A stretch of DNA of 64,000 nt from UBA11872 sp965198285 (GTDB lineage: Bacteria; Chloroflexota; UBA11872). The stretch spans positions 1,364,001 through 1,428,000 of the forward strand of contig OZ240251.1 of NCBI GenBank assembly GCA_965198285.1. The letters run 5' to 3'. Shown here piece by piece: positions 24,859 through 33,524 of the stretch. A program made the translations under genes and the position numbers. The notes beneath the pieces were generated by a model. That model saw only the letters and a program-made list of their open reading frames with translations, did not search any database and had not been told where the DNA came from. Every line of letters begins with the position of its first letter. Within the stretch, counting starts at the first letter, position 1.

Positions 24859-25869
24859 CTACGCGTGATGCCCGTGCGCGTAGTGCGCGGCCAGCAGGTC
24901 CTCGCCCCAGTCGCCGGCGTAACTCCGCATCACCGAGTGAATGTGGTTCGCCTCGTTCTGCGTGTTGTCGTACTCGATCACGAACGCCGGTCCGGCTAGC
25001 GCGTAGTAGTGCCCCGCTCCCCGGGTCTCCGGCCCGGCCCACATGAGCCGGACGCCGTCCAGCCCGTCCTGTTCGATCTTGCGCCACTCGTTCGCCGCCA
25101 GATCGGACGCCTTTCGCTCGACATAATGCTGAAGCAGTCGGATCAAGCCGTCCCGCTGCCCGTCGCGCAGTTCCGCCAGCGTGATTCCCCCGTCGGGAAT
25201 CTCCTCCGGGTCGGCGACCCGGTAGTTCTTGGTCAGGATGTCGTCCGGCGCAATCGGATCCATGATCGCCTGGGCCTTCTGCGCAGCGTCCAGCCGGCCC
25301 AACAGGTCGCGCGCCAGGTCCTCCTCCTCGGCCAGCGTCCGCACGCCCTTGTGCTCGCCGTGCCGAACCTCCGCCGGGTTCGCGCCCAGGAACAACGGCA
25401 GGACCGAAACGTACGTGTTGGCAATAACCGTGGCGTGAATCCCGATGTGATGCCCGCCGGCCCGCCACCCCCACGGCTGCTCGCCGCCGGGTTCGCCGAA
25501 CACGCTGAAGTAGTAGATCTCTGGGTCGCGCAACCAATGCATCCGCGTGTCCTGGATGCCTTCCCACTCGTCCAGGATGGCCTCCAACTCGATGATTTCC
25601 CGGGCCTTGCGCGCTCCATGCGCGCTCAGCGCCGTGTTCATCATCCGGAAGGCCGCCTCGCGCTGCCCCGCGGTCATGTCCTTTAGCCGTAGGCCGTTGC
25701 GGACGACCGGCGTGTAGTGCCACTTGTAGCGTTCGTCGCCCGGGAACGTAAACGTGGCAATGTCCCGCTGGGCGGCGTCCAGCGAATCAACGAAGCCTTG
25801 GGCCGCATCGGCCATCTCGGTGGCGATATCTACGGCGCGCGAGGCCGTGGTGATGTCCGTCGTTGTCAT
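24859..25869 (-). CDS. DUF3500 family protein
   Basis: 336 residues covering the whole DUF3500 domain. Landmarks are RDPEIYYFSVFGEP, WGWRAGGHHIGIH, LFLGANPAEV, and the C-terminal GPAFVIEYDNTQNEANHIHS with GDWGEDLL. The repeated histidines and acidic residues suggest a metal site, but no activity is established for the family. It is cytoplasmic, with no signal peptide. It is followed upstream, on the same strand, by a DUF2461 gene 33 bases away, so the two may form an operon. Confidence 0.9.
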   Translation of the reverse strand: MTTTDITTASRAVDIATEMADAAQGFVDSLDAAQRDIATFTFPGDERYKWHYTPVVRNGLRLKDMTAGQREAAFRMMNTALSAHGARKAREIIELEAILDEWEGIQDTRMHWLRDPEIYYFSVFGEPGGEQPWGWRAGGHHIGIHATVIANTYVSVLPLFLGANPAEVRHGEHKGVRTLAEEEDLARDLLGRLDAAQKAQAIMDPIAPDDILTKNYRVADPEEIPDGGITLAELRDGQRDGLIRLLQHYVERKASDLAANEWRKIEQDGLDGVRLMWAGPETRGAGHYYALAGPAFVIEYDNTQNEANHIHSVMRSYAGDWGEDLLAAHYAHGHHA

Positions 25870-25902
25870 CGGGGCACGCTCCCTGTCGCCGCCGTCGGCT
25901 CG

Positions 25903-26592
25903 CTATCCAGCATAGAGGTCCAGTATCCAACGCTGCACCGGCGAGAGCTTCCGAAACCGCTCGCTGCAGTACTCCACAAACTCAGCCGTATGCGCCTCAA
26001 GCGGGAACGATTCCTCGATCCACGCGTGCAGCGCGTTGTACCGCAGCAGGTCGGCCCGCGGATGATCGGCGTCAAATTCGCGCGGCACTCGCTTGTAGTG
26101 AGCGCCGCCCACCTCCGCGCCTTTCGCTCGAACTTCCTCCAGCGCCCGTTCCAACGCCGTCCCACGACCGTCGTCCGCCACCGCTGCGCGAAAGGCTTCC
26201 AGGGTCGCCTTGTCGAACGCATACCGCCCGGCGCCTAGCAGCACGCGGTCGGGCGTCAGCCGCAGGAAGTAGCCCGGGCAGTCCCGGCTGTGTCGGTCGC
26301 CCTGCCAGAACCACATATCGAAATGGCTCTTGTAGGGCCGCTTGTCCCGGCTGAACCGGATGTCGCGGTGAATGCGAAAGATCGACCCGCTCACGCGCGG
26401 ATCGGCATGAATCCCCGGCGCAAACTCCGACAGCGCCATCCCCATCGCGCCGACGAAGAGCCTCCCCGGCCCCAGCAGCCCCTTGTCATAGCCGTGCCGG
26501 TTGGCGTCGAACCACGCCTTGGCGTTGTTCGCGGCCAGGTTCCGCAGGAACTCAAGGCCTTCGCGCGGGAACCCCGCGAACGAGTCCGACAT
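25903..26592 (-). CDS. DUF2461 family protein
   Basis: 229 residues, the typical length. Characteristic parts are FLRNLAANNAKAWFDANR near the N-terminus, IFRIHRDIRFSRDKRPYKSH in the middle, and a terminal helix LSPVQRWILDLYA. The biochemical role is unknown. It lies between an MFS transporter gene and the DUF3500 gene, all on the minus strand with gaps of 33-45 bases. Confidence 0.9.
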   Translation of the reverse strand: MSDSFAGFPREGLEFLRNLAANNAKAWFDANRHGYDKGLLGPGRLFVGAMGMALSEFAPGIHADPRVSGSIFRIHRDIRFSRDKRPYKSHFDMWFWQGDRHSRDCPGYFLRLTPDRVLLGAGRYAFDKATLEAFRAAVADDGRGTALERALEEVRAKGAEVGGAHYKRVPREFDADHPRADLLRYNALHAWIEESFPLEAHTAEFVEYCSERFRKLSPVQRWILDLYAG

Positions 26593-26637
26593 ACGGGGTC
26601 TCTGCGCGCTTGTCGCCTGCCACGGTACCAGCCGCGG

Positions 26638-27882
26638 TTAAGGCTCCGCCGCGCGACTTGCCGGCCGTTTGTCCAGCGTCTCGGGAACGAACAGCCCAAA
26701 CGTCAACGCGCCGGCCAATCCCATCCCCGCCAGGAAAAACGGCGCCACCAGCAGCCCGAACAGGTCCGCCACGCCTCCCACGACCACCGGACCGCCCATG
26801 TCGCCAATCCCTCCGATAAGTCGCCACAGCGCCAGGAACTCGCTCGGCCGTTCGGCTGGCGTCAGGTCCGACCCCAAGGTCAGCATCGAGCCTGACCCGA
26901 TCCCGTTGGAGAACCCGATCAGTAGCCCGATCAGGATCAGCCCTGTGAAGTCCCTGGCCTGGCTCAGCAGTGCCATCGAGGCGCTAAACAGCGCGAACGA
27001 CGGCACGATGGCGAACTTCCGTCCAAAGTGGTCCATCAGGTAGCCGGCCAACGGAAACAGCGTCATATCGATGGCTGCCGAGGCGCTCACGACAACGCCG
27101 ATCTCCACCGCGTCCAGCTCAAGCACAAAGGCGCCGTACAGCGGCAGTACCACCGGCCGCCCCGAGCGGATGGCCTGGGCAAAAATGTGGCCGGTCCCGG
27201 CCCTCAGCAGAATGCGTCGGCGTGCTCGCAGCGTCTGCTCCAGCCCGCGCAGCAGGCTCACCGCCGACTGGGTGCGTGCGTCGCTGCTGTCGGGAGCGTC
27301 GCGAAACAGCAGCGCGGGGATCAGCCCGACGGCCATGAACGCGCCGGAGATCAGGAATAGCACCTCGTACCCCAGCGTGCTGGCTACGGCGCCGCCGAGT
27401 CCCGGACCGATGAACATGCCGATCCGGTTCGTTCCTCCGAAGAGCGACATGATGCGCCCGCGCTGATGCCGCGGCGTCACTCGCCGCATGTATTGCATGC
27501 GCGACAGGGCCCACAAACCCATCCCCGCGCCCATCAGCAGCCGCGCGACGAGCAGCACGGCGTAGGGCGGCGAAACGGCCAGCACGATCACGGCCGCCAC
27601 CATCACGACTAAGCCTGCAAGCTGTCCCGACCACTCGGTAATGCGGGTCAGGAGCAGGCCCGAAGGCAGGGTCCAGAGCAGCGTGCCCAGCGCCGCCATC
27701 CCCAGCGCCAGCCCGACCAGGGTGATGTTCTCCTGGCCTGTCACTGGGTCGCGCACCAGATCGGCCACGAACAGCGGCAGTGTGGGCACCAGCATGCCCA
27801 TGCCGATCGAGCTGACGAATATCTGGAGGTAGACGCGCGGAACTAGGGACTTGACAGTGTTCAGCGCGCGCCCGGAGTGCAC
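26638..27882 (-). CDS. Major facilitator superfamily transporter
   Basis: 414 residues with about twelve hydrophobic segments and a central cytoplasmic loop around residue 200. The conserved MFS loop between helices 2 and 3 is recognisable (GLLLTRITEWSG). Motif-like RMQYMRRVTPRHQRGRIMSL follows helix 4, and DHFGRKFAIVPSF is the matching loop in the second half. It is probably a proton-driven exporter; the substrate cannot be predicted. It starts at a GTG and is divergent from the quinone oxidoreductase gene, with 77 bases between. Confidence 0.88.
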   Translation of the reverse strand: MHSGRALNTVKSLVPRVYLQIFVSSIGMGMLVPTLPLFVADLVRDPVTGQENITLVGLALGMAALGTLLWTLPSGLLLTRITEWSGQLAGLVVMVAAVIVLAVSPPYAVLLVARLLMGAGMGLWALSRMQYMRRVTPRHQRGRIMSLFGGTNRIGMFIGPGLGGAVASTLGYEVLFLISGAFMAVGLIPALLFRDAPDSSDARTQSAVSLLRGLEQTLRARRRILLRAGTGHIFAQAIRSGRPVVLPLYGAFVLELDAVEIGVVVSASAAIDMTLFPLAGYLMDHFGRKFAIVPSFALFSASMALLSQARDFTGLILIGLLIGFSNGIGSGSMLTLGSDLTPAERPSEFLALWRLIGGIGDMGGPVVVGGVADLFGLLVAPFFLAGMGLAGALTFGLFVPETLDKRPASRAAEP

Positions 27883-27959
27883 GGACGCGCATGCTAAGAC
27901 ACAACGACCGGCTCGAACGTGGACAATGTCGGTAGCCAGTCTCGCCGCAGGGGAATCCG

Positions 27960-28928
27960 ATGCAAGCCATTCGAGTCAACCAGCCAGGCGGACCCGACGC
28001 CCTTTCGTTCGAATCCGTCGACGATCCGACGCCAGCCGCCGATCAGGCCCTCGTCCGCATGCAGGCCGTGGGCGTCAACTTCATCGACATCTACCAGCGC
28101 AGCGGCCTGTATCCGCTCGATCCGCCATTCACGCTCGGAATGGAAGGCGCCGGCGTCGTCGAGGCCGTCGGCTCTGACGTCAGCGGGCTGGCTGCGGGCG
28201 ACCGCGTGGCCCACGCGATGCAGTTGGGGTCCTACGCCGAACTACAGGTGATCCCGGCCGCCCAACTGGTCAAGCTGCCCGAGGGCATCGACACCCGCCA
28301 GGCCGCCGCCGCCATGCTGCAGGGCATGACCGCGCACTACCTGGCCCACAGCACCTTCCCGCTGGCTACTGGTCATACCGCCCTGGTGCACGCCGGCGCC
28401 GGCGGCGTTGGCCGCCTGTTGAGCCAGATGGCCAAGCGCGCCGGCGCGCGCGTCATCGCCACCGCCGGAACGGCTGCCAAGGCCGAAATCGCGGCCGCCG
28501 CTGGCGCCGACGACGTGATCATCTACACGGAAGCTGACTTCCTAGAGGAAGTCCGCCGCCTGACCGACGGCGCCGGTGTCGAGGTCGTATATGACGGCGT
28601 TGGCGTCGCCACGTACGAACGCAGCTTCGACTGCCTCAAGCCGCGCGGCCTGCTGGCCCTCTACGGCGCGTCCAGCGGCGCGGTCCCTCCGCTGGACGCG
28701 CAGATCCTCAACGCGAAGGGCTCGCTCTTCCTCACCCGCCCCAGCCTCGGCCACTACACGCTCACCCGCGACGAACTGGAATGGCGTGCGGGCGATGTGC
28801 TCTCCTGGATCGAGGCCGGCGAACTCGTCCTCAAGATCGACCGCGAAGTCCCGCTGGCCCAGGCCGTCGACGCCCACCGCGCCCTGCAGGGCCGCGAGAC
28901 CAGCGGCAAGGTCCTGCTGATTCCCTGA
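27960..28928 (+). CDS. NADPH:quinone oxidoreductase (zeta-crystallin type)
   Basis: 322 residues of the MDR superfamily without zinc ligands. The N-terminal catalytic domain includes VNFIDIYQRSGLYPL and GMEGAGVVEAVG. The cofactor domain has the AxxGxxG-type nucleotide motif in HAGAGGVGRLLSQMAKR. These enzymes reduce quinones with NADPH in the cytosol. The stop codon is embedded in CTGA, where a possible CTG start of the next gene overlaps it, so translation of the two is probably coupled. Confidence 0.92.
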   Translation: MQAIRVNQPGGPDALSFESVDDPTPAADQALVRMQAVGVNFIDIYQRSGLYPLDPPFTLGMEGAGVVEAVGSDVSGLAAGDRVAHAMQLGSYAELQVIPAAQLVKLPEGIDTRQAAAAMLQGMTAHYLAHSTFPLATGHTALVHAGAGGVGRLLSQMAKRAGARVIATAGTAAKAEIAAAAGADDVIIYTEADFLEEVRRLTDGAGVEVVYDGVGVATYERSFDCLKPRGLLALYGASSGAVPPLDAQILNAKGSLFLTRPSLGHYTLTRDELEWRAGDVLSWIEAGELVLKIDREVPLAQAVDAHRALQGRETSGKVLLIP

Positions 28929-29527
28929 GCGCCACACCGTCCGACGCCGATCTGCAACGCCGGGTCGAGTTCCTGCTGGAACTCGATAAGGCCAAGGGCG
29001 TCCTACGCCGCAACCTCATCACCGCGGAGGAACGCCGCGAAAACGACGCCGAGCACGCCTGGCACGTCACCATGTTCGCGCTCGTGCTGGCCGACCACGC
29101 CCCGCCGGGCACCGACATCGCGCGCGTCATCGCCATGCTCCTGGTGCACGACATCGTGGAGATAGACGCCGGCGACGCGTTCGTCTACGACGAGGAAGCG
29201 AGAGCTCTACAACCCGAACGCGAACGCGCCGCCGCGGACCGCCTCTACGGCCTGCTGCCGTCCGACCAGGGACGCAGCCTGCGCGCGCTCTGGGAAGAGT
29301 TTGAAGCCCGCAATACCCCCGAAGCCCGCTTCGCCGCTGCACTGGACCGCCTTCAGCCCCTGCTCCTCAACTTTCACACCCAGGGCAAAGCCTGGCGGAA
29401 ACACTGCGTAACCAGCGCCCAGGTCCTCGAAGTCAACGCCCACATCGCCAACGGCTCCGAAACCCTCTGGACCTTCGCCCGCAACCTGATCGATGAAGCT
29501 GTCGCTCGGGGGAATCTTTATCCGTAG
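28925..29527 (+). CDS. HD-domain hydrolase, YfbR/5'-nucleotidase-like
   Basis: About 200 residues. The HD metal site is clear: ENDAEHAWHVTMFAL supplies the first His, LLVHDIVEIDAGD the HD pair, and a later Asp lies in ALDRLQPLLLN. This set matches YfbR-type nucleotidases and related HD_3 hydrolases. No ATG, GTG or TTG lies in frame between the end of the previous gene and the domain. The nearest plausible start is CTG at 28925, overlapping the upstream TGA by four bases; the ATG at 28781 would lie deep inside the quinone reductase gene. Confidence 0.85.
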   Translation: MSATPSDADLQRRVEFLLELDKAKGVLRRNLITAEERRENDAEHAWHVTMFALVLADHAPPGTDIARVIAMLLVHDIVEIDAGDAFVYDEEARALQPERERAAADRLYGLLPSDQGRSLRALWEEFEARNTPEARFAAALDRLQPLLLNFHTQGKAWRKHCVTSAQVLEVNAHIANGSETLWTFARNLIDEAVARGNLYP

Positions 29528-29731
29528 ACGACGCTGGTCCAAATGTGCCGGGGTGTCGGACCGTAACTGGAGATCCACTTCGAGCCGCACCCGCCTACTT
29601 CTCCAATTCCGCGATCGCCAAGTCCGCTCAACGATTGTTCGGGTGTAGACTCACTTCGCAGCGGGTTGGGCGACGCAGCACTGGTGCCGGTGGTTGCCTC
29701 ACCACCGCTGTCGGCGTGAGGAGCGTTGCAG

Positions 29732-30013
29732 ATGGTCAGGGAGATTCGGGGCAGATATTCAGGTGGTGTTGTCTTGCCGCTGGAAGATCTTGACTTGGAA
29801 GAGGGTTCGGAGGTCGTCATTGCCGTCTTCGTCAGCCCTGGGACGGAGGCGGCTTCCGTAGATGAGGCCACTGAGGCCGAGCGGAAACGCAAGGCATTTC
29901 TGTCAAGCTTCGGGGGCTGGAAGGGTATGCATGATCCGGACGAGTTGATTCGAATGATCTATGAAGCCCGCAGGATTGGATCTCGCCCCGCCTCACGGCC
30001 GGGGCGGCTTTGA
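29732..30013 (+). CDS. DUF104/VapB-like antitoxin
   Basis: 93 residues. The N-terminus VREIRGRYSGGVVLPLEDLD with LEEGSEVVIAV fits the small beta-barrel antitoxins of the DUF104 (AF2212/PG0164-like) type. The C-terminal half is helical and would bind the toxin. The ATG at 29732 follows GAGGAGCG. Its stop overlaps the TTG start of the PIN toxin. The 204-base gap before it, back to the HD gene, holds no gene I can support. Confidence 0.82.
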   Translation: MVREIRGRYSGGVVLPLEDLDLEEGSEVVIAVFVSPGTEAASVDEATEAERKRKAFLSSFGGWKGMHDPDELIRMIYEARRIGSRPASRPGRL

Positions 30014-30402
30014 AGTATCTCATTGATACGGACTGGTCGATTCAGTGTCTTCACGCTATCGAGCCGTGGGCAAATCGTGTTCGCGAACTAGAGGCTTCAG
30101 GAATTGGGCTGAGCGTAATTTCTTTGGCTGAGATTTATGAAGGGGTCATCTACTCGAAGGAAAGTCAACGCAGCGAAATGATGCTTCAGAACTTCCTTGA
30201 GGGTCTTTGCCTCGTACCTATTGATTCCGAGACTTGCCGTGTCTTTGCTCAGGAGCGCGGCCGTCTGCGATCCCAAGGTAATCTTATTCAGGACTTTGAT
30301 CTCATGATAGCGGCTACCGCAATTCGCCATGACCTGACCCTACTCACTAACAATAGTCGCCACTTTGCGCGCATGGATGGTTTGCACGTCGTCTCGGTAT
30401 AA
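30010..30402 (+). CDS. VapC-type PIN-domain ribonuclease toxin
   Basis: 130 residues with the four acidic positions of the PIN fold: Asp in YLIDTDW, Glu in SLAEIYEGV, Asp in QDFDLMIAATA and the region following LLTNNSRHF. The RNA-cleaving site therefore looks intact. Translation starts at TTG, overlapping the antitoxin stop by four bases. The gene is visibly richer in A+T than its neighbours, which suggests recent transfer of this TA pair. Confidence 0.9.
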   Translation: MKYLIDTDWSIQCLHAIEPWANRVRELEASGIGLSVISLAEIYEGVIYSKESQRSEMMLQNFLEGLCLVPIDSETCRVFAQERGRLRSQGNLIQDFDLMIAATAIRHDLTLLTNNSRHFARMDGLHVVSV

Positions 30403-30470
30403 CTGTTGGATAATAGCGAGACGTGACCAAGGTCCTTGGCTGATTCTTCAGGACCAGTTCACGCACGTAG

Positions 30471-31442
30471 CTAGTCACCTAACCCAAACAACTGCGCCGC
30501 ATTCCCCCCATAGATCTTCGCCCGCTCCGCGTCGCTCACCGGCAGGTCGTCCACGATTGAACTGATCACGTCCGGCTCCACCCATGGGTGGTCGCTGGCG
30601 AACATCAGTTGATCCGGTCCCACCATCTCCAGGCCGTAGCGCACCGCCGCCGGCCAGGGCGAGACCGTGTCGAACCAGATCTGTCGCAGGTATTCGCTGG
30701 GCGGCCGCGTCAGGTTTTCCGCGCCGCGTTTCAGCACCATCGTCTGGTGATCAAGCCGTCCGATCAGGTACGGCAGTGCCCCGCCCACATGCGGACAGAC
30801 GATCGTTAGGTTGGGATACCGGTCCATCAGCCCGCTCACGATGATCCGCGCCAGCGCGATGGTCGTATCGAACATCAGGCCCAGCGCGCCAATCAGGTTT
30901 CGGCCTTCCACCTGATCGATAGTCACCGGACAGGCTGGGTGCAGGTAGAGTGGAATCCCCAGTTCCTCCGCGCGCCTGAACAGCCACTCGTATTCCGGCT
31001 CGTCCGGGTGCCGGCTGTCCAGATTGGCGTAAAGCAGTACCCCCCGCATGTCCAGGTCCTGCACGGCCCGGTCCAACTCCTCGCGAGCCGCCTGCTCGTG
31101 CTGAAGTGGCAGCACGCACAGCCCCGCAAAACGCCCCGGATACACCCGCGTCTGATCCGCGATGTAATCGTTGAATAAACGCGCCACTATCGGCCCGTCG
31201 TCGCCGAACCGCTCGGGACCCGGATCGTTCGGCGACAGCACGGTGAGTTCAATGCCCGCCGCGTCCATCGTTCGCACCTTGGCTTCCATGTCCGAGTGCC
31301 CCGGCATGGCCCGCCGCCGCCACTTGCCGGTATCGATGAACAGCGCGTCGCCGTCACGAAACGCCAGCGGCTCTTCGGTGCGGGTCTCCAGGTAGTCGAG
31401 GAACGGCTCCGGCCAGATGTGGCTTTGGGTATCGATTCGCAT
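30471..31442 (-). CDS. Amidohydrolase (ACMSD-like, COG2159 type)
   Basis: 323 residues from the ATG at 31442, which begins the barrel (MRIDTQSHIWP). The usual first-strand HxH is QxH here (TQSH), a variant that changes one metal ligand. Other barrel landmarks are intact: PLYLHPACPV, VCPHVGGALPY and the metal Asp in MFASDHPWVE. Family members decarboxylate or hydrolyse aromatic and related acids using one metal ion. An earlier in-frame start at 31676 would add 78 low-complexity residues and is rejected. It is divergent from the cyclase gene at 31603. Confidence 0.88.
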   Translation of the reverse strand: MRIDTQSHIWPEPFLDYLETRTEEPLAFRDGDALFIDTGKWRRRAMPGHSDMEAKVRTMDAAGIELTVLSPNDPGPERFGDDGPIVARLFNDYIADQTRVYPGRFAGLCVLPLQHEQAAREELDRAVQDLDMRGVLLYANLDSRHPDEPEYEWLFRRAEELGIPLYLHPACPVTIDQVEGRNLIGALGLMFDTTIALARIIVSGLMDRYPNLTIVCPHVGGALPYLIGRLDHQTMVLKRGAENLTRPPSEYLRQIWFDTVSPWPAAVRYGLEMVGPDQLMFASDHPWVEPDVISSIVDDLPVSDAERAKIYGGNAAQLFGLGD

Positions 31443-31602
31443 TCGGACCTGTCGGTTCGTCCGCGGCCGTCGCGCGACCGCGCCGGGTGCCCGCGCGGGC
31501 AGCTGTCCCCGCAGGCTCAACGAGTGTCGCCGATTATGCGCGTTTGCCTGCCTGGACATGGACCGGCAGGATTCGGAAGCCGTGCGCGCCCGAGGCTCAA
31601 CC

Positions 31603-32400
31603 ATGGATCCGACCGTGCTCGAATCGATCGTGAATCGACCGGTCTTTGACTTGGGAACGCCCCTGGAGATGGGCATCCCCGTACATCCGTCCCATCCGCC
31701 CTACGTATTTACGCTCCAGCGGCGCCACGGCGACACCATGCGCCCCGGCGGCCTCGGCTCGGCCAACGAACTGATCGTGATGTGCGGCCACACCGGCACG
31801 CATCTCGATGCGCTTGCCCACTTCGCCCGTGACGGCGTCATGTGCGGCGGCCTCGAAGCGGCCAAGGTCCAGACTGGCGGCCGCGGCATGCGTGAGCACG
31901 GCATCGAACGCGTTCCGCCCATCGTGCGCCGCGGCATCCTCTTGGACGTGGCCGGCGCCGAAGGCGTGGACATCCTGCCCAACGACTTCGCCATCACGGC
32001 TGATGTTGCACAGGCCGTCGCCCGCGAGCACGGCGTCGAAGTCCGCGCTGGCGACGCCTTCCTGGTTCGCACTGGTCTCATGCAACGCTGGAACGACCCG
32101 TCGTTCCTGAACCTCGAAAAAGGCCAGCCCGGCGTCACCGCCGACTGCGCCGAATGGCTGGCCGAGACGGGCGTCTACCTCGGAGGCGCCGACACGATGA
32201 CGTTCGAGTTCATCCCCGCCGGCGACGACCACCTGCCGGTCCACGGCATCTTTCTCGTCGACAACGGCATCTATATCCTCGAGAACGCCGACCTGGAGTC
32301 GCTCGCCGCCGCCGACGTGCACGAGTTCCTCTTCGTCATGTCGCCCCTCAAAATCGTCGGCGCCACCGCCTCCCCGGTCCGCCCCATCGCCATCGCGTAG
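31603..32400 (+). CDS. Cyclase family protein (kynurenine formamidase-like)
   Basis: 265 residues. The metal-binding signature HTGTHLDALAHF corresponds to HxGTHxDxPxHF of the family, with Ala in place of the usual Pro. Other conserved parts are FDLGTPLEMGIPV near the start and a Glu-containing helix region near ADTMTFEFIP. Family members hydrolyse N-formylkynurenine, isatin or related amides. The gene precedes a zinc dehydrogenase by 36 bases, so both may be in one catabolic unit. Confidence 0.9.
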   Translation: MDPTVLESIVNRPVFDLGTPLEMGIPVHPSHPPYVFTLQRRHGDTMRPGGLGSANELIVMCGHTGTHLDALAHFARDGVMCGGLEAAKVQTGGRGMREHGIERVPPIVRRGILLDVAGAEGVDILPNDFAITADVAQAVAREHGVEVRAGDAFLVRTGLMQRWNDPSFLNLEKGQPGVTADCAEWLAETGVYLGGADTMTFEFIPAGDDHLPVHGIFLVDNGIYILENADLESLAAADVHEFLFVMSPLKIVGATASPVRPIAIA

Positions 32401-32436
32401 AACCCGACCGCGGTTTTGTTTTTTTTGGAGTTTCGA

Positions 32437-33453
32437 ATGAAAGCCGCCTATCTCGAATCAGCCCTCCAGGTCCACACCCGCGACGTCCGCACGCCTACCC
32501 CGGGCCCCGACGAGGTCCTGATTCGTATCCGCTCCGTCGGCGTCTGCGCCTCTGACATTCACTACTACGAACACGGCCGCATCGGCCGCTACGTTGTCCG
32601 CGAGCCGCTGATCCTCGGCCACGAGCCCTCGGGCGAGGTCGTCGCCCTCGGTCCAGGCGTCACTTCGCTGGCCGAAGGCGACCGCGTATCCATCGAGCCC
32701 GGCGTGCCCTGTCGCGCCTGCGTTCACTGCCGCGCCGGTAACTACAACCTGTGCGACGACGTGGTCTTCATGGCCACGCCGCCCGTGCATGGCGCCTTCG
32801 TCGAGTACGTCGCCCATCCCGCCGACTTCGCCTATCGCATCCCCGACCATGTCTCCTATGACGAAGCTGCCCTCATCGAACCGCTCTCCGTCGGACTCTT
32901 CGCCGCCCGTCGCGGCCGCGCCCGTCTCGGTGACCGCGCGGCCATCCTGGGAGCGGGCCCCATCGGCCTCATGACCCTCCTGGCCCTGCAGAGCCAGGGC
33001 ATCCGCGATGTCACCCTGGTCGATGTCGAACCCTTCCGCCTCCAGAAGGCCCTGGATCTCGGCGCCTCCGACGCCATCGACGCCCGCGCCGAGGATGTCG
33101 GCCAGACCCGATCGACCGAGTTCGATCTAGTCTTCGAAACCGCCGGCAACTCCACCACCCTCACCCAGACCACTCGCGTCGCCCGCCGTGGCGGACGAGT
33201 CGTGCTGGTGGGAATGGCCGCTGCCGACTTCACGCCCATCGACACCAACGAACTCGTGGACAAAGCGCTCGACGTAGCCGGCGTCTTCCGCTACGCCAAC
33301 ACCTGGCCACTCGCGGTCGATTTGCTTTCCCGCGGCGCGGTCGACATCAAGCCGCTTATCACCGCCCACTACCCGCTCGAAGCTGCCGGCCAGGCCCTCG
33401 AAAGCGCCCGCACCCGCAAAGACGCCAACATCAAAGTTATGGTCACTCCCTAG
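32437..33453 (+). CDS. Zinc-dependent medium-chain dehydrogenase (sorbitol/threonine dehydrogenase-like)
   Basis: 338 residues. Catalytic zinc ligands are in GVCASDIHYYEHG and LGHEPSGEV; the structural zinc loop CRACVHCRAGNYNLC is complete. The Rossmann motif AILGAGPIGLMT and the acidic residue in LVDVEPFRL indicate NAD rather than NADP. It probably oxidises a polyol or secondary alcohol. The ATG at 32437 follows TTGGAG. It lies behind the cyclase gene and before the candidate selenoprotein gene. Confidence 0.93.
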   Translation: MKAAYLESALQVHTRDVRTPTPGPDEVLIRIRSVGVCASDIHYYEHGRIGRYVVREPLILGHEPSGEVVALGPGVTSLAEGDRVSIEPGVPCRACVHCRAGNYNLCDDVVFMATPPVHGAFVEYVAHPADFAYRIPDHVSYDEAALIEPLSVGLFAARRGRARLGDRAAILGAGPIGLMTLLALQSQGIRDVTLVDVEPFRLQKALDLGASDAIDARAEDVGQTRSTEFDLVFETAGNSTTLTQTTRVARRGGRVVLVGMAAADFTPIDTNELVDKALDVAGVFRYANTWPLAVDLLSRGAVDIKPLITAHYPLEAAGQALESARTRKDANIKVMVTP

Positions 33454-33524
33454 CGATGGTGCTGGCGCTCCCCTGGCGGCGGTGCTGTTTCGCCGCCGCG
33501 ACAGTGTGACGTAGGGTTTCGACC

